Shown: piece by piece, positions 48,171-60,200 of the stretch | Numbering within the stretch: the first letter of the stretch is position 1 | How the letters are laid out: each line of letters starts with the position of its first letter | DNA from: Casuarius casuarius | Taxonomy: Eukaryota; Chordata; Aves; Casuariiformes; Casuariidae | Reading direction: 5' to 3' | Length of the DNA: 64,000 bases | Assembly: GCA_003342895.1 (NCBI GenBank) | Contig: PTFA01000005.1 | Location: 3,035,988-3,099,987 of the forward strand | Made by a program: the position numbers and the translations under genes | Notes under the pieces: model-generated | Told to the model about the DNA's origin: nothing | What the model saw: the letters and a program-made list of their open reading frames with translations, nothing else | Databases searched by the model: none

Positions 48171-51100
48171 CTGCAAAAGAAACAAGGAATTTTTTGTTAT
48201 TCATTCAGAATATATACATATATATAGATAGATATAGGTATATATATGTGGTGTACAGAAATTACGTAAACAACAAAAGAATTCAATTTATCTGTATTTG
48301 TGCTTAGCTTGCCATTAGAAGGTCACATTTTAGATATAGCGGAAATAATTCAGAACCATTCAGTTCCTTCTTCAATCACAAACTGTAAAGCACCATCACC
48401 TAACCCAACATAAAAAAAAGACAGATGTTGGGAGAGTAATGTCTCTTCTTCCTTTTAGAATTTCATGAATACACTCAACTATGATTAACTTCTATTCAGG
48501 TTGCTCCTTTCTAGCTAGCCTACATTTAGTAGGTATCATAGAAGCACAACTTCTTTCAGAGGTTTAAAGAAGAGGAAACATGAGTTAACTAGACAACACT
48601 AATATACATGACAGCCTTTGAAGGAAGCCTTGGTGACAAAAGCAATTAAACTGGAAGATAAGGCTGGTACAACTGATAATCTGAGAAGATGCAGAAAAGA
48701 GTGAGGAAAGCAAAGAAATGAGAGGACAAAAGGGATTACAAACAGCGCTATTAATAGCCCTGACGACAAAGATGAGAAGCTTGAAGTTGAAGCAAAGGAA
48801 AAAAGCCAAAGAACATAAGGATGAGAATGGGAATGATATAGAAAGATGGGCAAGAAGATTGTATTAAAACCTAAAACAGTAAATAACTTCTTTGGACTAC
48901 TAACAACAAATCATCAATTTTTTGCAGATCATCTGCTTTTAAATATAGAGTACGAAAAGACCAGATATCACCACTGTTTGATGGTTAAACATCTTCAAAT
49001 TAGCACTCATTGGGATCATGTTGTCCAGGTGATGTGCCCACAAAGAAAAAAGTGACATTCCCACACTCACAGCTAAAACTCTGGGAAAATCATCTCATGG
49101 TCTTATTTTCAAAATAGAAATTTAATCTTATAAACGGAAATAAAAACACACTAAGCAACAATTAAAAAAAACAAGCCACATCTGGCCTTAATAAAGGAAC
49201 ACAACAAACACCTTCTCCCCCTTAAGCTTAAACACTTCCTTGCATAAGGGTATTTTTCTAAATCAAAAGGATAAGACTGAGTTCATTTCCCCAAAAGAAC
49301 TTTTTTCCCCATGTTTCTCAGAGAAGAGGCAAATNGGATCAGTGTTGATTACCACTGCATCATAAATCAAGTTTGCTTATTCATACCTGGTTAAGCGGCT
49401 TCTCTTGATACCTGTTTTGATAAATGCATGGCCATTGCATTAATGCAAATTTTAAAAAACAGCCATTTTAATCATGTAAGGCTCAGGAAAGACAAAGTTA
49501 CGGTTCCCATAGCAGTTGTAATTCAGCTCTCTTGAGCATGCATAGCAGTATATAATACTGATAGCCTGTTTTTTCTCTGATTTCCTTGGACTTTCTTGTA
49601 GTTCGCTTTGACATGAAAGTCAAAAACCTAGTTTCATATAATGAATGTATTTATCAATCTCTATAAAGTCAGTTGTCAAACAAGCAAAAATGGGCAAGTA
49701 TATCATGTATTTGGAAAACTGAGAATAAAAGAGATGGCAAAGTCAGAAGAGTCAGAGAAAGCTGATCTGCTCATGGATCCGCAGTCAGTCTCTGTTTATG
49801 ATACTGTAATGACACTATGTTAGTGACATAAAAATACAGACACAGTTTGGAGCAGTAATACAGGTTCACTAGGTTGTAAATCCCTTCAAATACAATACCA
49901 CTCTTATATGGTGCATAAAAACCAGAGTCCATCCTGCTTTGGTATCCTGCCTCCAACAGGAGCCAGCAGGTAGAGAAGGGGGGCTCTGGCAGCTTCCTGC
50001 AAGTCAGCAGGGAGGCAGTCCTGGGCACAGCCCGAGGAGCAGCTCCTGCGCTGAAGCTCTCTCCCTGCCCCTCCAGCTCCAACTTCTCCCCTTTCCAAGA
50101 GGAAGAGAAGAAAAAATGAATAAGAATCACTGTCACCCATGGAGGCCTCCCCTTGCATACCTGACTGCACCCCCCACAACTTCAAGCCACAAGAGCTCCG
50201 TGGTCACTGCTGCATCCAATGCCTTTAGGTGCAGCAGGACCTTCCCTGCTCCTTCTGCCCCAGACTGCACAATAGGTAACTGTAGCCCCACAAACAGCTG
50301 TCCAGAGAGAAAGAAGTCCCCTTTCAACTCTTACTGCTCCTCTATCCTCCTTCCACTCCCCCTCAGTTAAGAAAAATGGGGGGGGGGGGGGGAAGGAGAG
50401 AGAGAGGGAAAAAAAAGGAAAAAAAGACAAAGAAAAGAGGCACACAGGTGCTTTTCCACTCTCCTTCTCCTGCTTCCCTTTGCACAGGTTCCCACACACA
50501 GCATGCACTCCCCTCCCTCAGTCTCTTCCCTGCTGCTTTCTACACCTACCCCCCGTCTGACCTCTCTTGCAGTGCTCCCCCCCCAGACCCCAGTATCATA
50601 GCATAGAAATGGCATGAAAATTGGAGTATGGGAGAAAGGCTGAGGGAAAACCATTCTCTGACCACAACACCAGCATTTGTCCCAGTCTCTCTGCATAAGC
50701 TTCTGAGCCTCAGAATTTTTGACAACTTTTTATCCATCCAGAGACCTCTAACCAGGGGACGGTCGGCTATTTCCCTTCCTGCCCTCAGAAAGGAGAAGGC
50801 ATTTAACAGGGTGCACCACAGACACCTCACAGGTTCCCTGTGGGCATCTGGTTTTGGCACTTGCTCTGTGGGATCCCTCCAGGAACTTTACGCAGCTGCA
50901 GAATGCCTCGTCAAGCTATAGCAGATCCTGACTCAGCCTGTGGGCTTCAGCTAAGGAGTGCATCAAGAACTGCCATCTTTGCAGCCTTCTCAACTCCATG
51001 GTCATCGAAACTTTCCTCTGTCTTGACTGGCCTATCTTACAGCTGATGCTTAATATACCCATACACTGAATAACTGAGCCAGCACACATCATCGGCTAGG

Positions 51101-54100
51101 CGTGATCTTCTTCACTAGGAGAAGTGGGATCCTGGCGGTCAGTTCTGTCTGTTCTACTTCAGATTTATGTAGTCATGAGTGATCGATTTTTTCTTCAACA
51201 GTCTTGTGGGCTTCACTTTTGTATACCAGTCAGGCATAAGTTCGATGTTTCATTGCAAGGGAAATGTGGGGCTATACGTTAACCACTAGCATCAACATTA
51301 TTTGGGATATGCATGATGAAGACCTTGTGGTAACACTGCATTTGACAATGTTGAGCAACATGGTGCTGTGCTAAAATAGTGATCTGAAGTAATGGAAATA
51401 TCTGCTTCCTCCTGACTATTTCTACTCCCATTACAACATTAAACCACTATACTCTCAACTACTGTTTGCTCTGATGGGTTATTTTCTGCTTAAGAAATGA
51501 ATAGTCAGCATGGCCCTTGTGACCGCTGCTTGTGCTCTAGTTACTGGCCACAGGCCTTGACATCACTTCTTTTTATATTCTGAGTGACCCTTGCCCTCCT
51601 CTCTTTTTTCATTCATTTTCTCCCAAACTCATCTGTCTTTTTCCCCCTGCCTTCTTTGGCTCTTCCTTCTTTGAGAAGACTGAGGATTGATTGAGAATGG
51701 ACTTCCCTGTGGCTAAGAGAATGACCAATGAGAACAAGGATCGTGAGTAGGTGCCCTGGGAAGAGTAAGAAAGAATATGCAAGACACCTTCCCCAGATCC
51801 CTTCCATTCTTCAGTTAGATTCAGCTGAGGGGAATTTCCTAAGCTACATGTAGTTTCCATTTATTTAACGTTCTAATAATTTCTCTTCCAGGTACTTGGA
51901 CAGTCTACGAGCTACTGTATAGTTTTAGCATGGGTGATGTTATGGGAAAATTATGCTCGCTTAGCCACCATAACAGGGTCTGACCCTAGGTTCCCACTGA
52001 GAAGTTCAAAGCCAAATCAGAGAGAAATTAAATAAATAAATTTCAATAATGCATGTGCAGCATTTACAGCTCAAGCTGGGTGCCTCCGAAGAGGGACCCT
52101 GAACAAAGAAATCCCTGNGCAATTATAACTTTTCAACCTAATTCTCCACCCCTCACATGGTAGTTCGGACCAATATTCAGGTCTGAGGTCTTCCTGTTCC
52201 TTATTGGGTCCCATTGTTGTCCCTAGGCAGCCTGTTTCTTTCCTTATCTCTGCTGTTGCGGCTTCTGCTGATGGATGTGCCTTAGCTCCTTGCTGGGCCC
52301 CATCATTGTCTCTCAAGGTCCTGACAAGGAGGAGGTAATTCCAGACCACAACAATTAACACTGCCCCAGCAGTGAAAGGAGGCTTTGTTTCTCAAGGTCC
52401 TGACGCCCTGCACAGGCCTTATTTCAAAGTCTTGACATCCTCCCTTTCAGAGTGTGAGACACAGGAATGCAGACTGCTTGTAACTTCCTTATCTTTCCAG
52501 CTTGAACCAGCTCTGGGGCCCTTTCTTACTGAACTAGGCAAAAGTTCATCATGTTATCTGAGTGCAGCCTAAGGCTTCAGCAAATTTAGCTACCCATCCT
52601 AAGCAAGTTTTATGTAAGTTGTGCTATGTGGTTGACTCTAGACAATTCCAGTTCAATATTCTTTAACAGGTGACATCATTCAGCAATGAGTTCCACAGAT
52701 TTGTCTTCTGCTACAGGAAGAGTTCTTCCTTTTTCTAAATCCAGTTCCTGCTAATTCTATTTGATATTTCTCATTCTTTTATAGAAATAAATACTATTCA
52801 GTATCCTTTCCTCCATACCACTCACTGTTTTTTAGATCTCTATCATAAGCCTTCTTAAGTTGTTTTCTTTCAAGCTGATCAGTCCTAGTCTATTCCACCA
52901 TTTCTTTAATGGAAGCTGTTCCATACTTCTGGAACACAGGTGATTAACATGCTTAAATCTCTTCATGAAGTCTCCTCATCAATTTTGGGTCTACATCAAC
53001 ATTTTGAGAGAGAAAGAAACCTCTTTGAAGGTTGTCAGGTTTCAAGGCAACGCTCTCACCTTGCTTTGAAAAACCCCAGTGTATAATGATTACATTACCT
53101 AATCATTTATTATTTATATGGAAGTACTTACAAAACATAACTTACTTTTCAGACAGCAAGAAGATGTGGTCAGAAGTAATTTGACTCACCTGTTATCAAT
53201 GGGCATCCATGGAACAGAAAAATATGTATCTTCGGACAACAAGTGAGGACTGCTTCCACAGCAACATCAGTCAGATTCACACACCGTTCCATGTGGATCT
53301 CCTGTTACGAAAAATAGTAAAAACAAAAGCCTGTGAGAGCATGCACAGTTCTGGAGGTACAATTTCATCTTCCCAACCATTATTATTATTCACATCAGAG
53401 ATTCCCCCTCAGAAGAAACTATGACCTACTACTCCTCAGAGCATTGACCTCATATGTGATCCTGTACAGATACCCTCAGGAAAAATGAAGAATCAACTCT
53501 AAAAAACATAAATTTCCTAAGCTAGAAACAAACATCCAAAACAAGTGAAAAAACTCTTCAAAGACATTTTACAGAGTTTGAGTCCTGTCATTTTTCCTGC
53601 GTCACACACGCTCCTAGTAATTTCTTGGAACGAGAGGACAGAACGCAACTGAAGTCTGGGGCTTCCCAGAAAAGGCAGGACTCATGAGTCTCTGTTAGAA
53701 GTTCCTAATATACATTCATATAGTTCCTAAAAGAAGTTTAAGATCTCTTTCAAGACTAGACTAATACCTGCTCTCTCCTTCATTTTTGTGCAGTTGCATA
53801 ACTAGTACATGATGCATGTGGTAAAGAGAGAATAAAGTCAGCAGTTGTCTGTGATCAAGAATGTTGTTTAATTAAAAAAACACTGCTACTTAATTTTTAT
53901 AAACAGACCCTGAGAAACAGTACAACATACTTTTAACAAGGGCCCTCAACATTTTTTTCTGAGAGTGGTTGCTGACTTAGGAAGCTGGTTTTTAGAATCT
54001 ATAGCTAAGCTAAATTTCTTCATCACCTAACAATGTATAAGATTTTAAAATTTGTATGCTCTGATACTATAGTCCTTTCTCAGCTGATCAGATGTCGTTC

Positions 54101-57100
54101 TTCAAATGGCTAATGACTTGAAGATTTATGTGCAGATGTAATTCCTAGAGTGGCTACTTTTGCCTACAGAAGAAAACTCAGGTTTATTTCAACATAAAGT
54201 TCACAGAAGAAAATTCCAGCTTTCAAAGAGGAATTTAATTGTAGTCACATGTGATTTGAGAGGGCAAGCATTTATCCAGGTTTAAAAAAAACAAACAAAC
54301 AAAAAAAACAACACTCCTTGCTTCTATCAGCTGTCTCACTGCAAGAAAAAACAGAGGACTGAAAAAAGGAAGGAGTATTATCTTTCTTTTATGGATGGGA
54401 AGGAGAGAGAAAATGTTTTTTCCAGCATCACATAGTACTAGCCTCTGATCTCCTCATTCTTAATCAGTCACCCACACCCACGTCATTTTTCTTCTCCCTG
54501 GTAGTGTGCATCTGTATGCTTTAACAGACTTTTCTTTTTTTTTTTTTGATGTTGAATGGCCACTTTCTAAACTGGCTCCTGTATCAATACATGTAACATA
54601 CAAAAAATGCAGAAAGAGAATAGCAAAATTAATGGAACTTGAGATCTGGGAACATGTACTTTGAGAAGCCAAGGGTAAAGGAATAAGAATTGTTTTATTG
54701 TGAAAGAGTGTCTTTTCAAATGATGAACTCCAAGGATCTTTAAAGGGCACACGAACGAAAGGGACCTTTTGTAATAAATGTAGTATCATACAGAATGATG
54801 ACACAGAAAACAAGAACTGTATTCACAGAAGCAAGAAATACAAAAAGCTGATATATGTATAGTTTTTAGTTCATCCACACTACTATTCAACTTACTGCCC
54901 TCTATACAACTTCCATCCTGAAGGACTTTTAAAAATGTTATCAGGCTGTTATGACCACAGTCTTGCAGACAGGGAAGTCTTGCAGACAGGGAAGCCAATC
55001 AGGCAAGTGGCATGACTGAAATTTTCTACTAGTTCCTCTAAAATCAAAGCCAACATTTTAACATTCTAACATTGCATGGCAAGGGACAAGAAAGTCTATT
55101 TTTTATACAACTTCTTTTGCACAGATTGTATATTTGGTCACTTTTTAAATGATCCTGATATAAGTTAAACAGAAATTAAAGAGGGATAAGAAAACTGAAA
55201 AAAGGAGCTCTCAAGCTCTAGCAGATGTAAATCATTTTATTAGATAAACTGAGGACTTCCACACTGTTAGTCATATTTATGATCCCACTGTACCTCTTCT
55301 TGATAGTAATCATAACAATCAGACACTCTTCATTTTAAAATCTTTTCTCTTCCAAACAAATTCCTACTGTCTTTTACTTTCTTTACCTATAATTGCTTTT
55401 CTCTGCCACTTTCCCAAGTCATAGTCATGAAAGACATGAAATATTTCAGAGTTATTATAAAATGTAACTAAGATAAGCAGGCTTATTGTCAATAGGTTTA
55501 AAGTTTGCCATGCAGCAGTCTTCTCTACTGAGAAGTTTTTAGGTCCTACAGGTCTAAGGGACTGCCTTGTACTCTTTTGCTCTGTTTTCCAATACTTTGT
55601 GTCTGCCTCTTCCCTTTTGCAGTGCATTAGAGGCATTTTTTCCTGTCCCTGGAATTCCTAGTTGCTTCTGCACACTGTGTTCACCAGGCACCTTTCTTGA
55701 ACCCTTATACATGAAACGGGTCTTATGGCAGCTACCCAAGTTGCTCTTTCTGATACAGCACTGCTTCCACAGGCATCCACCCACAGCACAAAAAAATACC
55801 CGTGAACCTTCAAAGAAATTTTATCTATAGGAATGTAACCAGGAAGCACCATAGGCCACATTTTGTAAGCTGGACATTTTTATTAAAAATAATACCTGGA
55901 AATTAAGTGGAACTTAATTTCTATGGCTTAAAGAAAAAGGGCTTACATGCAAGGATATAATCCTCTGGAAAACATGGACAGTGATAACATACAAGAGGAA
56001 AGAGAATACTGTCAAAGTAATTACACCAACATTGCTCGAAAATAGTTCAAGGCCCTCAATCTTTATAGAGCCTTGCTGTAGTCAAGGGCATAATCAAAAC
56101 TTATTACAATAAAATTCTTTGAAGAAATCTTTGTATTTTAGGAAACAGGTACTAAAAGCTATTGAGAATGACCTAATCCAAATTACAGTGATATGCATTG
56201 CTTCATATTTGTAGACTGGCTAAGAGAAAGGTCATAGGAAGACTTTCTGCATAGGAAGACTTTCTGCATATTCTCAGCATTGTTTAGAAAATCTGGAGTC
56301 GACATTTTGCTATGGCTAATGCTGTAACAAGCTAAAAGACAAAGATATTTTCAGGTCATTTCTAGTATAAAAAGAATTTCTCTCACTGCCACAATCTGAA
56401 AAATGGCACTTTCATCTCTACCACAAGACTTATCAAGACTAAACAAATTGTCCAAAACAGAGAAACATCAGCTGAAACCCCCCAGTGCCCCCCCATCTAC
56501 CCGTTCACCCTTCACATAAAACAAGAACAGTACTATTTTTTCCAGGTTATTAATACTGTCAGTTGACCAAGATTTTCTATTTTGTTTTGCTGGGNTTTTT
56601 TTTCACTATAAACCAGCAAGAGTATGACTTGTTTCCCATCTTAATTTCTAGATCAGATTACTTTATGAAAGCAAAAACCTACAGACAGACAAGAGAGTTA
56701 CTATTTAGAAAAGTCAATCATTTATGGGACTCTGGGATGCCTCTTCTCCATCATTTTATCACTAAGTGTCTAGAGAATCTTCCTGCAAAGAGGACTTCAT
56801 TTTCACAGTTGCTTTAGTGAGTTAGATATTTACTTATGTAGAGTTGCTAACTAGTTTCTTAAATCCATGAAATTCTCCACATTACAGATTGTGCCCGAAA
56901 GCTCAATAGAATCAAAAAATATCAAAACAAATCAATGGAAAAGCAACCATTTGCATGTCATGCACTCTTCTAAAACAAAACAAGTTAAAATGAGCATGCT
57001 ACATTCAGTAAAAGAAAACTCATCTTGAAAAGAGACTGCAGTTCTCAAAAAGCTGGTCTGGGGCACTACTACAGAGACAGAAAGTATTCAGTTCATGACC

Positions 57101-57283
57101 AAAATCAGGCCAAACATGTACACAAATATAAAGGCTTACCTCAATTAAAAAAACCCCTTAGAAATAATAATTAAAAATGAAATATTTGCTTTTTGCATTT
57201 CTTTGTATTAGGTTAGATAAGTTACCTTTAAATTCTTTGAACATGTTCCACTCACTAGTGCTATCACGCCATCATCTGTTACC
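48097..57283 (-). CDS. AMN1: AMN1 homolog, leucine-rich-repeat protein (C-terminal three exons, 5' part outside window)
   Basis: On the minus strand the exons 57283-57227, 53301-53190 and 48170-48097 join in frame to 243 nt, encoding 80 residues and TGA. The product matches the C-terminal 80 residues of vertebrate AMN1 (about 258 residues by memory) over the same length, including VTWTVY at the end. It consists of cysteine-type leucine-rich repeats ([26 protein letters not shown]). Yeast Amn1 antagonises the mitotic exit network; the vertebrate function is not well established. The other exons, coding for roughly 178 residues, are not found up to base 64000, so the next intron exceeds 6.7 kb. 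The gene runs tail-to-tail with ETFBKMT. Confidence 0.95.
48209..48248. repeat. AT/GATA microsatellite near AMN1 last-exon acceptor
   Basis: TATACATATATATAGATAGATATAGGTATATATATG lies 39-78 nt upstream (on the gene strand) of the acceptor of the last AMN1 exon, in or near the branch-point zone. Confidence 0.85.
50378..50427. repeat. 50-nt uninterrupted homopurine tract starting with G15
   Basis: G15 is followed by AAGG, (AG) repeats and A-runs with no pyrimidine until 50428, and purine-rich sequence continues to about 50440. It lies in an AMN1 intron. Confidence 0.92.
51938..52580 (-). mobile_element. Probable solo LTR of an avian endogenous retrovirus (ERVL-like), ends approximate
   Basis: The minus strand shows LTR-like order: a U3-like segment containing a repeated TCAGGACCTTGAGA unit, then GGGTCCCTCTTCGGAGGCACC-like R/U5 sequence, a T-rich stretch, GGGTCAGACCCTGTTATGG and a CATAACA end at 51938. 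No gag, pol or env sequence was recognised on either side, so it is likely a solo LTR. The 5' end and target-site duplication could not be located. The class assignment is from memory of bird LTRs. Confidence 0.5.
52675..52960 (-). mobile_element. Ancient CR1/L3-like LINE remnant
   Basis: On the minus strand the sequence carries the decayed ORF2 C-terminal pattern common to old amniote CR1/L3 copies: GTATGGAACAGCTTCC, then a LISL-KE-like stretch, TATGATAGAGATCT, and ending near CTGTGGAACTCATTGCTGA. It has stops and indels throughout. The subfamily cannot be fixed by eye. Confidence 0.7.
53190..53301 (-). CDS. AMN1: AMN1 penultimate exon (37 codons plus one base)
   Basis: The minus-strand acceptor CGTAACAG|GAG leads into [30 protein letters not shown] and HGCPLIT. 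The last base is G of a split Asp codon before the strong donor ACAG|GTGAGT. The repeat signature (C..LTD..VEAV....P.I..L...GCP.IT) is intact. Confidence 0.95.
54961..54994. repeat. 17-nt tandem duplication
   Basis: TCTTGCAGACAGGGAAG occurs twice head to tail, exactly, in an AMN1 intron. Confidence 0.9.
56233..56270. repeat. 17-nt tandem duplication
   Basis: CATAGGAAGACTTTCTG occurs twice exactly, followed by CATA of a third partial copy, in an AMN1 intron. Confidence 0.9.
57227..57283 (-). CDS. AMN1: AMN1 internal exon (19 codons)
   Basis: The minus-strand acceptor TTTTTTCTAG|GTA precedes 19 full codons ([19 protein letters not shown]), then the donor AAG|GTAACT. Its length of 57 nt and phase 0 at both ends fit one leucine-rich repeat segment of AMN1. 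It is too short to appear as an obvious open frame but is flanked by good splice signals and resembles the family clearly. Confidence 0.93.
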
Positions 57284-60200
57284 TAGAAAAAAACAATTTT
57301 GTTATTCGTGCAATGTATTAAAAGTCAATTTTTTGAAAACAGCTATTTGGGAAAGATTTCTATATTAATGTATCCTCTCCCTGCAGTCACTAACTACGTT
57401 TACCATTACAATATTTTCTTCCCAACTAAGCTTGTAAAGATTATCCAAGTATGTTTTTTCAGTCTATTAAACACTGGTGCATTTCACTGCCATGTGATCC
57501 AGCCAAGCTTTCTATTGGGGTAACTCCAGCTGTGTAGCTACGATTTCTGCAGCTTCACTGTCTAATTTAACAGTGGGTGCACTATAATGGTGAGGACATG
57601 GGCATTTCTAATTCATATGATTTAAAGTGCTTGTGCTCTAGCTGGACTAGTTTTCCTCCTGTTTTCAGGACCACCAGAGCTGTGCTTGTGTCTTGGGTAA
57701 AAAAAAGAAAATTAATCACAGGAGTCTTGTATCTGTAGTCTTCCTTCTACTCATCTTTAAGCAAGCCAGTTATACATGCCCAAATCCCTGGAAACAAGCA
57801 GTCTTACAGAACTAGTCATATACTGGCACTAAAAAGCTTACCAAAGTGACAGCCATGAAGCAGTGATTACCTGTAAGAGACAGGAGAGATGCAAAGAACT
57901 TCCCTTTCCTCAGAAAGGCAAGAAAGGCCAAATACATATAGCTACTGACACTTTTCAGAACAGGGCGTCACTACTTGTGTGGACTGAAAAAACAACTGGC
58001 CTTAGCTACGGAAAAAAAAAGAGTAAAATAGGAAAACAGAACAACAAAAAAAAACCCTAATAAAGAATTTCAAAACTGTCCACACATTAAGCCCTTAGTC
58101 ATAGGCAGAGTATTAACCTTGCTCTATGTTTGTTTTTTCAGTGACTAAGAACCTTCCTTCCGGAACTGGTTCCTGGAAAGAGTTGGGAAACGTGCCAGAT
58201 TTATGTGACACAAGGCCAAAGCCTCCAGCGATACAAGGAAGGTGTTTATTTGTTTCCCATTCTGTTCCTTTGTCCAATAAAATGCAACTTGCTTACGACC
58301 TCAGTTCTGACAGGAAAGTTTTCTCTTGATTAGCGAGCTGAACTGATTCAGAGAGGTTTCTTAGCTGCCAGAGAGGGCACAGCAGAGGCAGGACCATATG
58401 GCAGAGTGGAGGAGAAGACCAAAGACCAAAGAAACAGGCAACGAGATCTCTCCCTTTCACTGGCAGTGAGCAATCAGATCAGCTTCATCACTTGTGAACA
58501 AGCAGAACGTACTTCTTCAGACAACTTATGATAATTTCAGACTTTAGAAGAATGTATACAGTCTGTCCTCTAATTTAACCTAGACAAATTAGAGAAAAAG
58601 CTGAACAAGACATAGCCATCATATTTATCTTTTAAAACACTGATCATACAACACACACATGGAGTTTTTGTATAAACAAAGAACAAGATGGATACAGGGT
58701 GCCTAGAGTCAGGCTATTCCTGGTTGTATCGATCTCCATTTAAACAAACCTTTTGAATTTTCTTCCCACTTACATACCAAAGCTAATTCTGCCTTCTTAA
58801 ATTCCTATAATATACATACAACTAGCTTTTAGAGAGATCTGTGTCTGAGCAAAGACAAATACTGCAAAGTCTGGCCCTGGAGAAACAATACTCTGGGGAA
58901 AGTGAGGCTGGCATGACACAGAAATTGAACAGGCATAGAAACCCTACAACATTAAGCACACTCATACTCAAATGAAAATACATCAGTGTTAAAACTAATT
59001 TAACCTAAAGGATCTGGCCATAAGGGTAAGACAGAACTTCTCAGGAAGAGATATGTTTTGCCTAATGGAGCTATAAGAATTATGCCACCAGGAAAATTCT
59101 CAGATAGAAGACTAAATAATAGCATTTAGCCACTTGCCTAAGTACAGGCAAGGCCTCATTTCACACAAGTATTGCAACGGATTGTACTTCCATTGATCTA
59201 TCAATGTCACCTGTTGCCTAAGCACAGTCCGCCCACCTAGATGTTCTCCACTTCCTCATCTCTAATACAGAGAGAGAATACAGAGATTGCTACTCTTAAC
59301 ATCTATTCTGTAGCATCTGGTAATTGTGGGATAAAAGTTTGTGGCTTTCCTGCCTGTAACCATATAAGGGTTTGCAAAATCTTACCCACAGTGCCTAAAG
59401 GGTCAAAATATGATATTAAAAGTGGTGCTTCAAGTACTCTCTTGCCACACAGCTTACATCATCTAAAAATAACGTTCTGTAGCTTAGCCTTACAGATGAC
59501 GTTGAGATAATGCTTTTTTTGAGAGCTGACTTTTAAAAAGCTTTTCCATTCTATTTTTTCATTTTAAGAATTAGCATTCATGCTGATGTTCTCTTCTATA
59601 GTTTTGACAGAAGAATAAGCTTCTCTACTTTGCTAATTTTGGATGGGAAGAAGAGGAGAAGAGAAAGCATGACTCTAATCGAAGTCTTTTGGGAACTGTA
59701 TGTTTTGATACACACAAATAACTTGTTTTGGCAGAAAAGCATGTAGGAAATGGGATAAAGATTTCCTGCAACATGTTTTAGTCAGAGGAAGTGTTAATGC
59801 TGCATGTATTTTGAAAGCATTTAGGGTCTCTCTCACCACTAGCCTTGCCAAAATACACCTATGCATAAACCGTAATATAGTTTATATAAAGTTGGTGCCC
59901 CACTGATAAAAAATGTTGGCTGTGGGCCTCAAATTGTGCTTCCGCTGTTGATAAACAAGGAAAGCTGTACTCACTCTAGGCCCAACAGTGGGAAAGCTGT
60001 TGAAAATTCTTCACAGAGATCAGACCCAGGGGAGGAAAAAAACCCAGCCCAACCTTCTCAAGAGACTTAAGTTATCTCTAGGAAGCTCTTAGTCAAACAA
60101 ATTGAGCTCATTATTTATTATTCAGCATTGGAATTTTGTCTCTGTTTGTCTCCGAAAAAGAATCCCAAGTGAACATAAAGTTGTTAGTGAAGATAACTTT

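Larger units (their letters stand above)
48171..53189 (-). other. AMN1: AMN1 intron before last exon
   Basis: The boundaries are read directly (GTGAGT...TTGCAG). It contains the AT microsatellite near the acceptor, the homopurine tract at 50378, a GC-richer stretch at about 49930-50940, a probable solo LTR at about 51938-52580 and a degraded CR1-like LINE at about 52675-52960. Confidence 0.9.
53302..57226 (-). other. AMN1: AMN1 intron between the two internal exons
   Basis: The boundaries are read directly (GTAACT...AACAG). It is AT-rich with two short 17-nt tandem duplications (54961 and 56233) and a T run at about 54535-54548. No further exon or recognised transposon was found. Confidence 0.9.
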
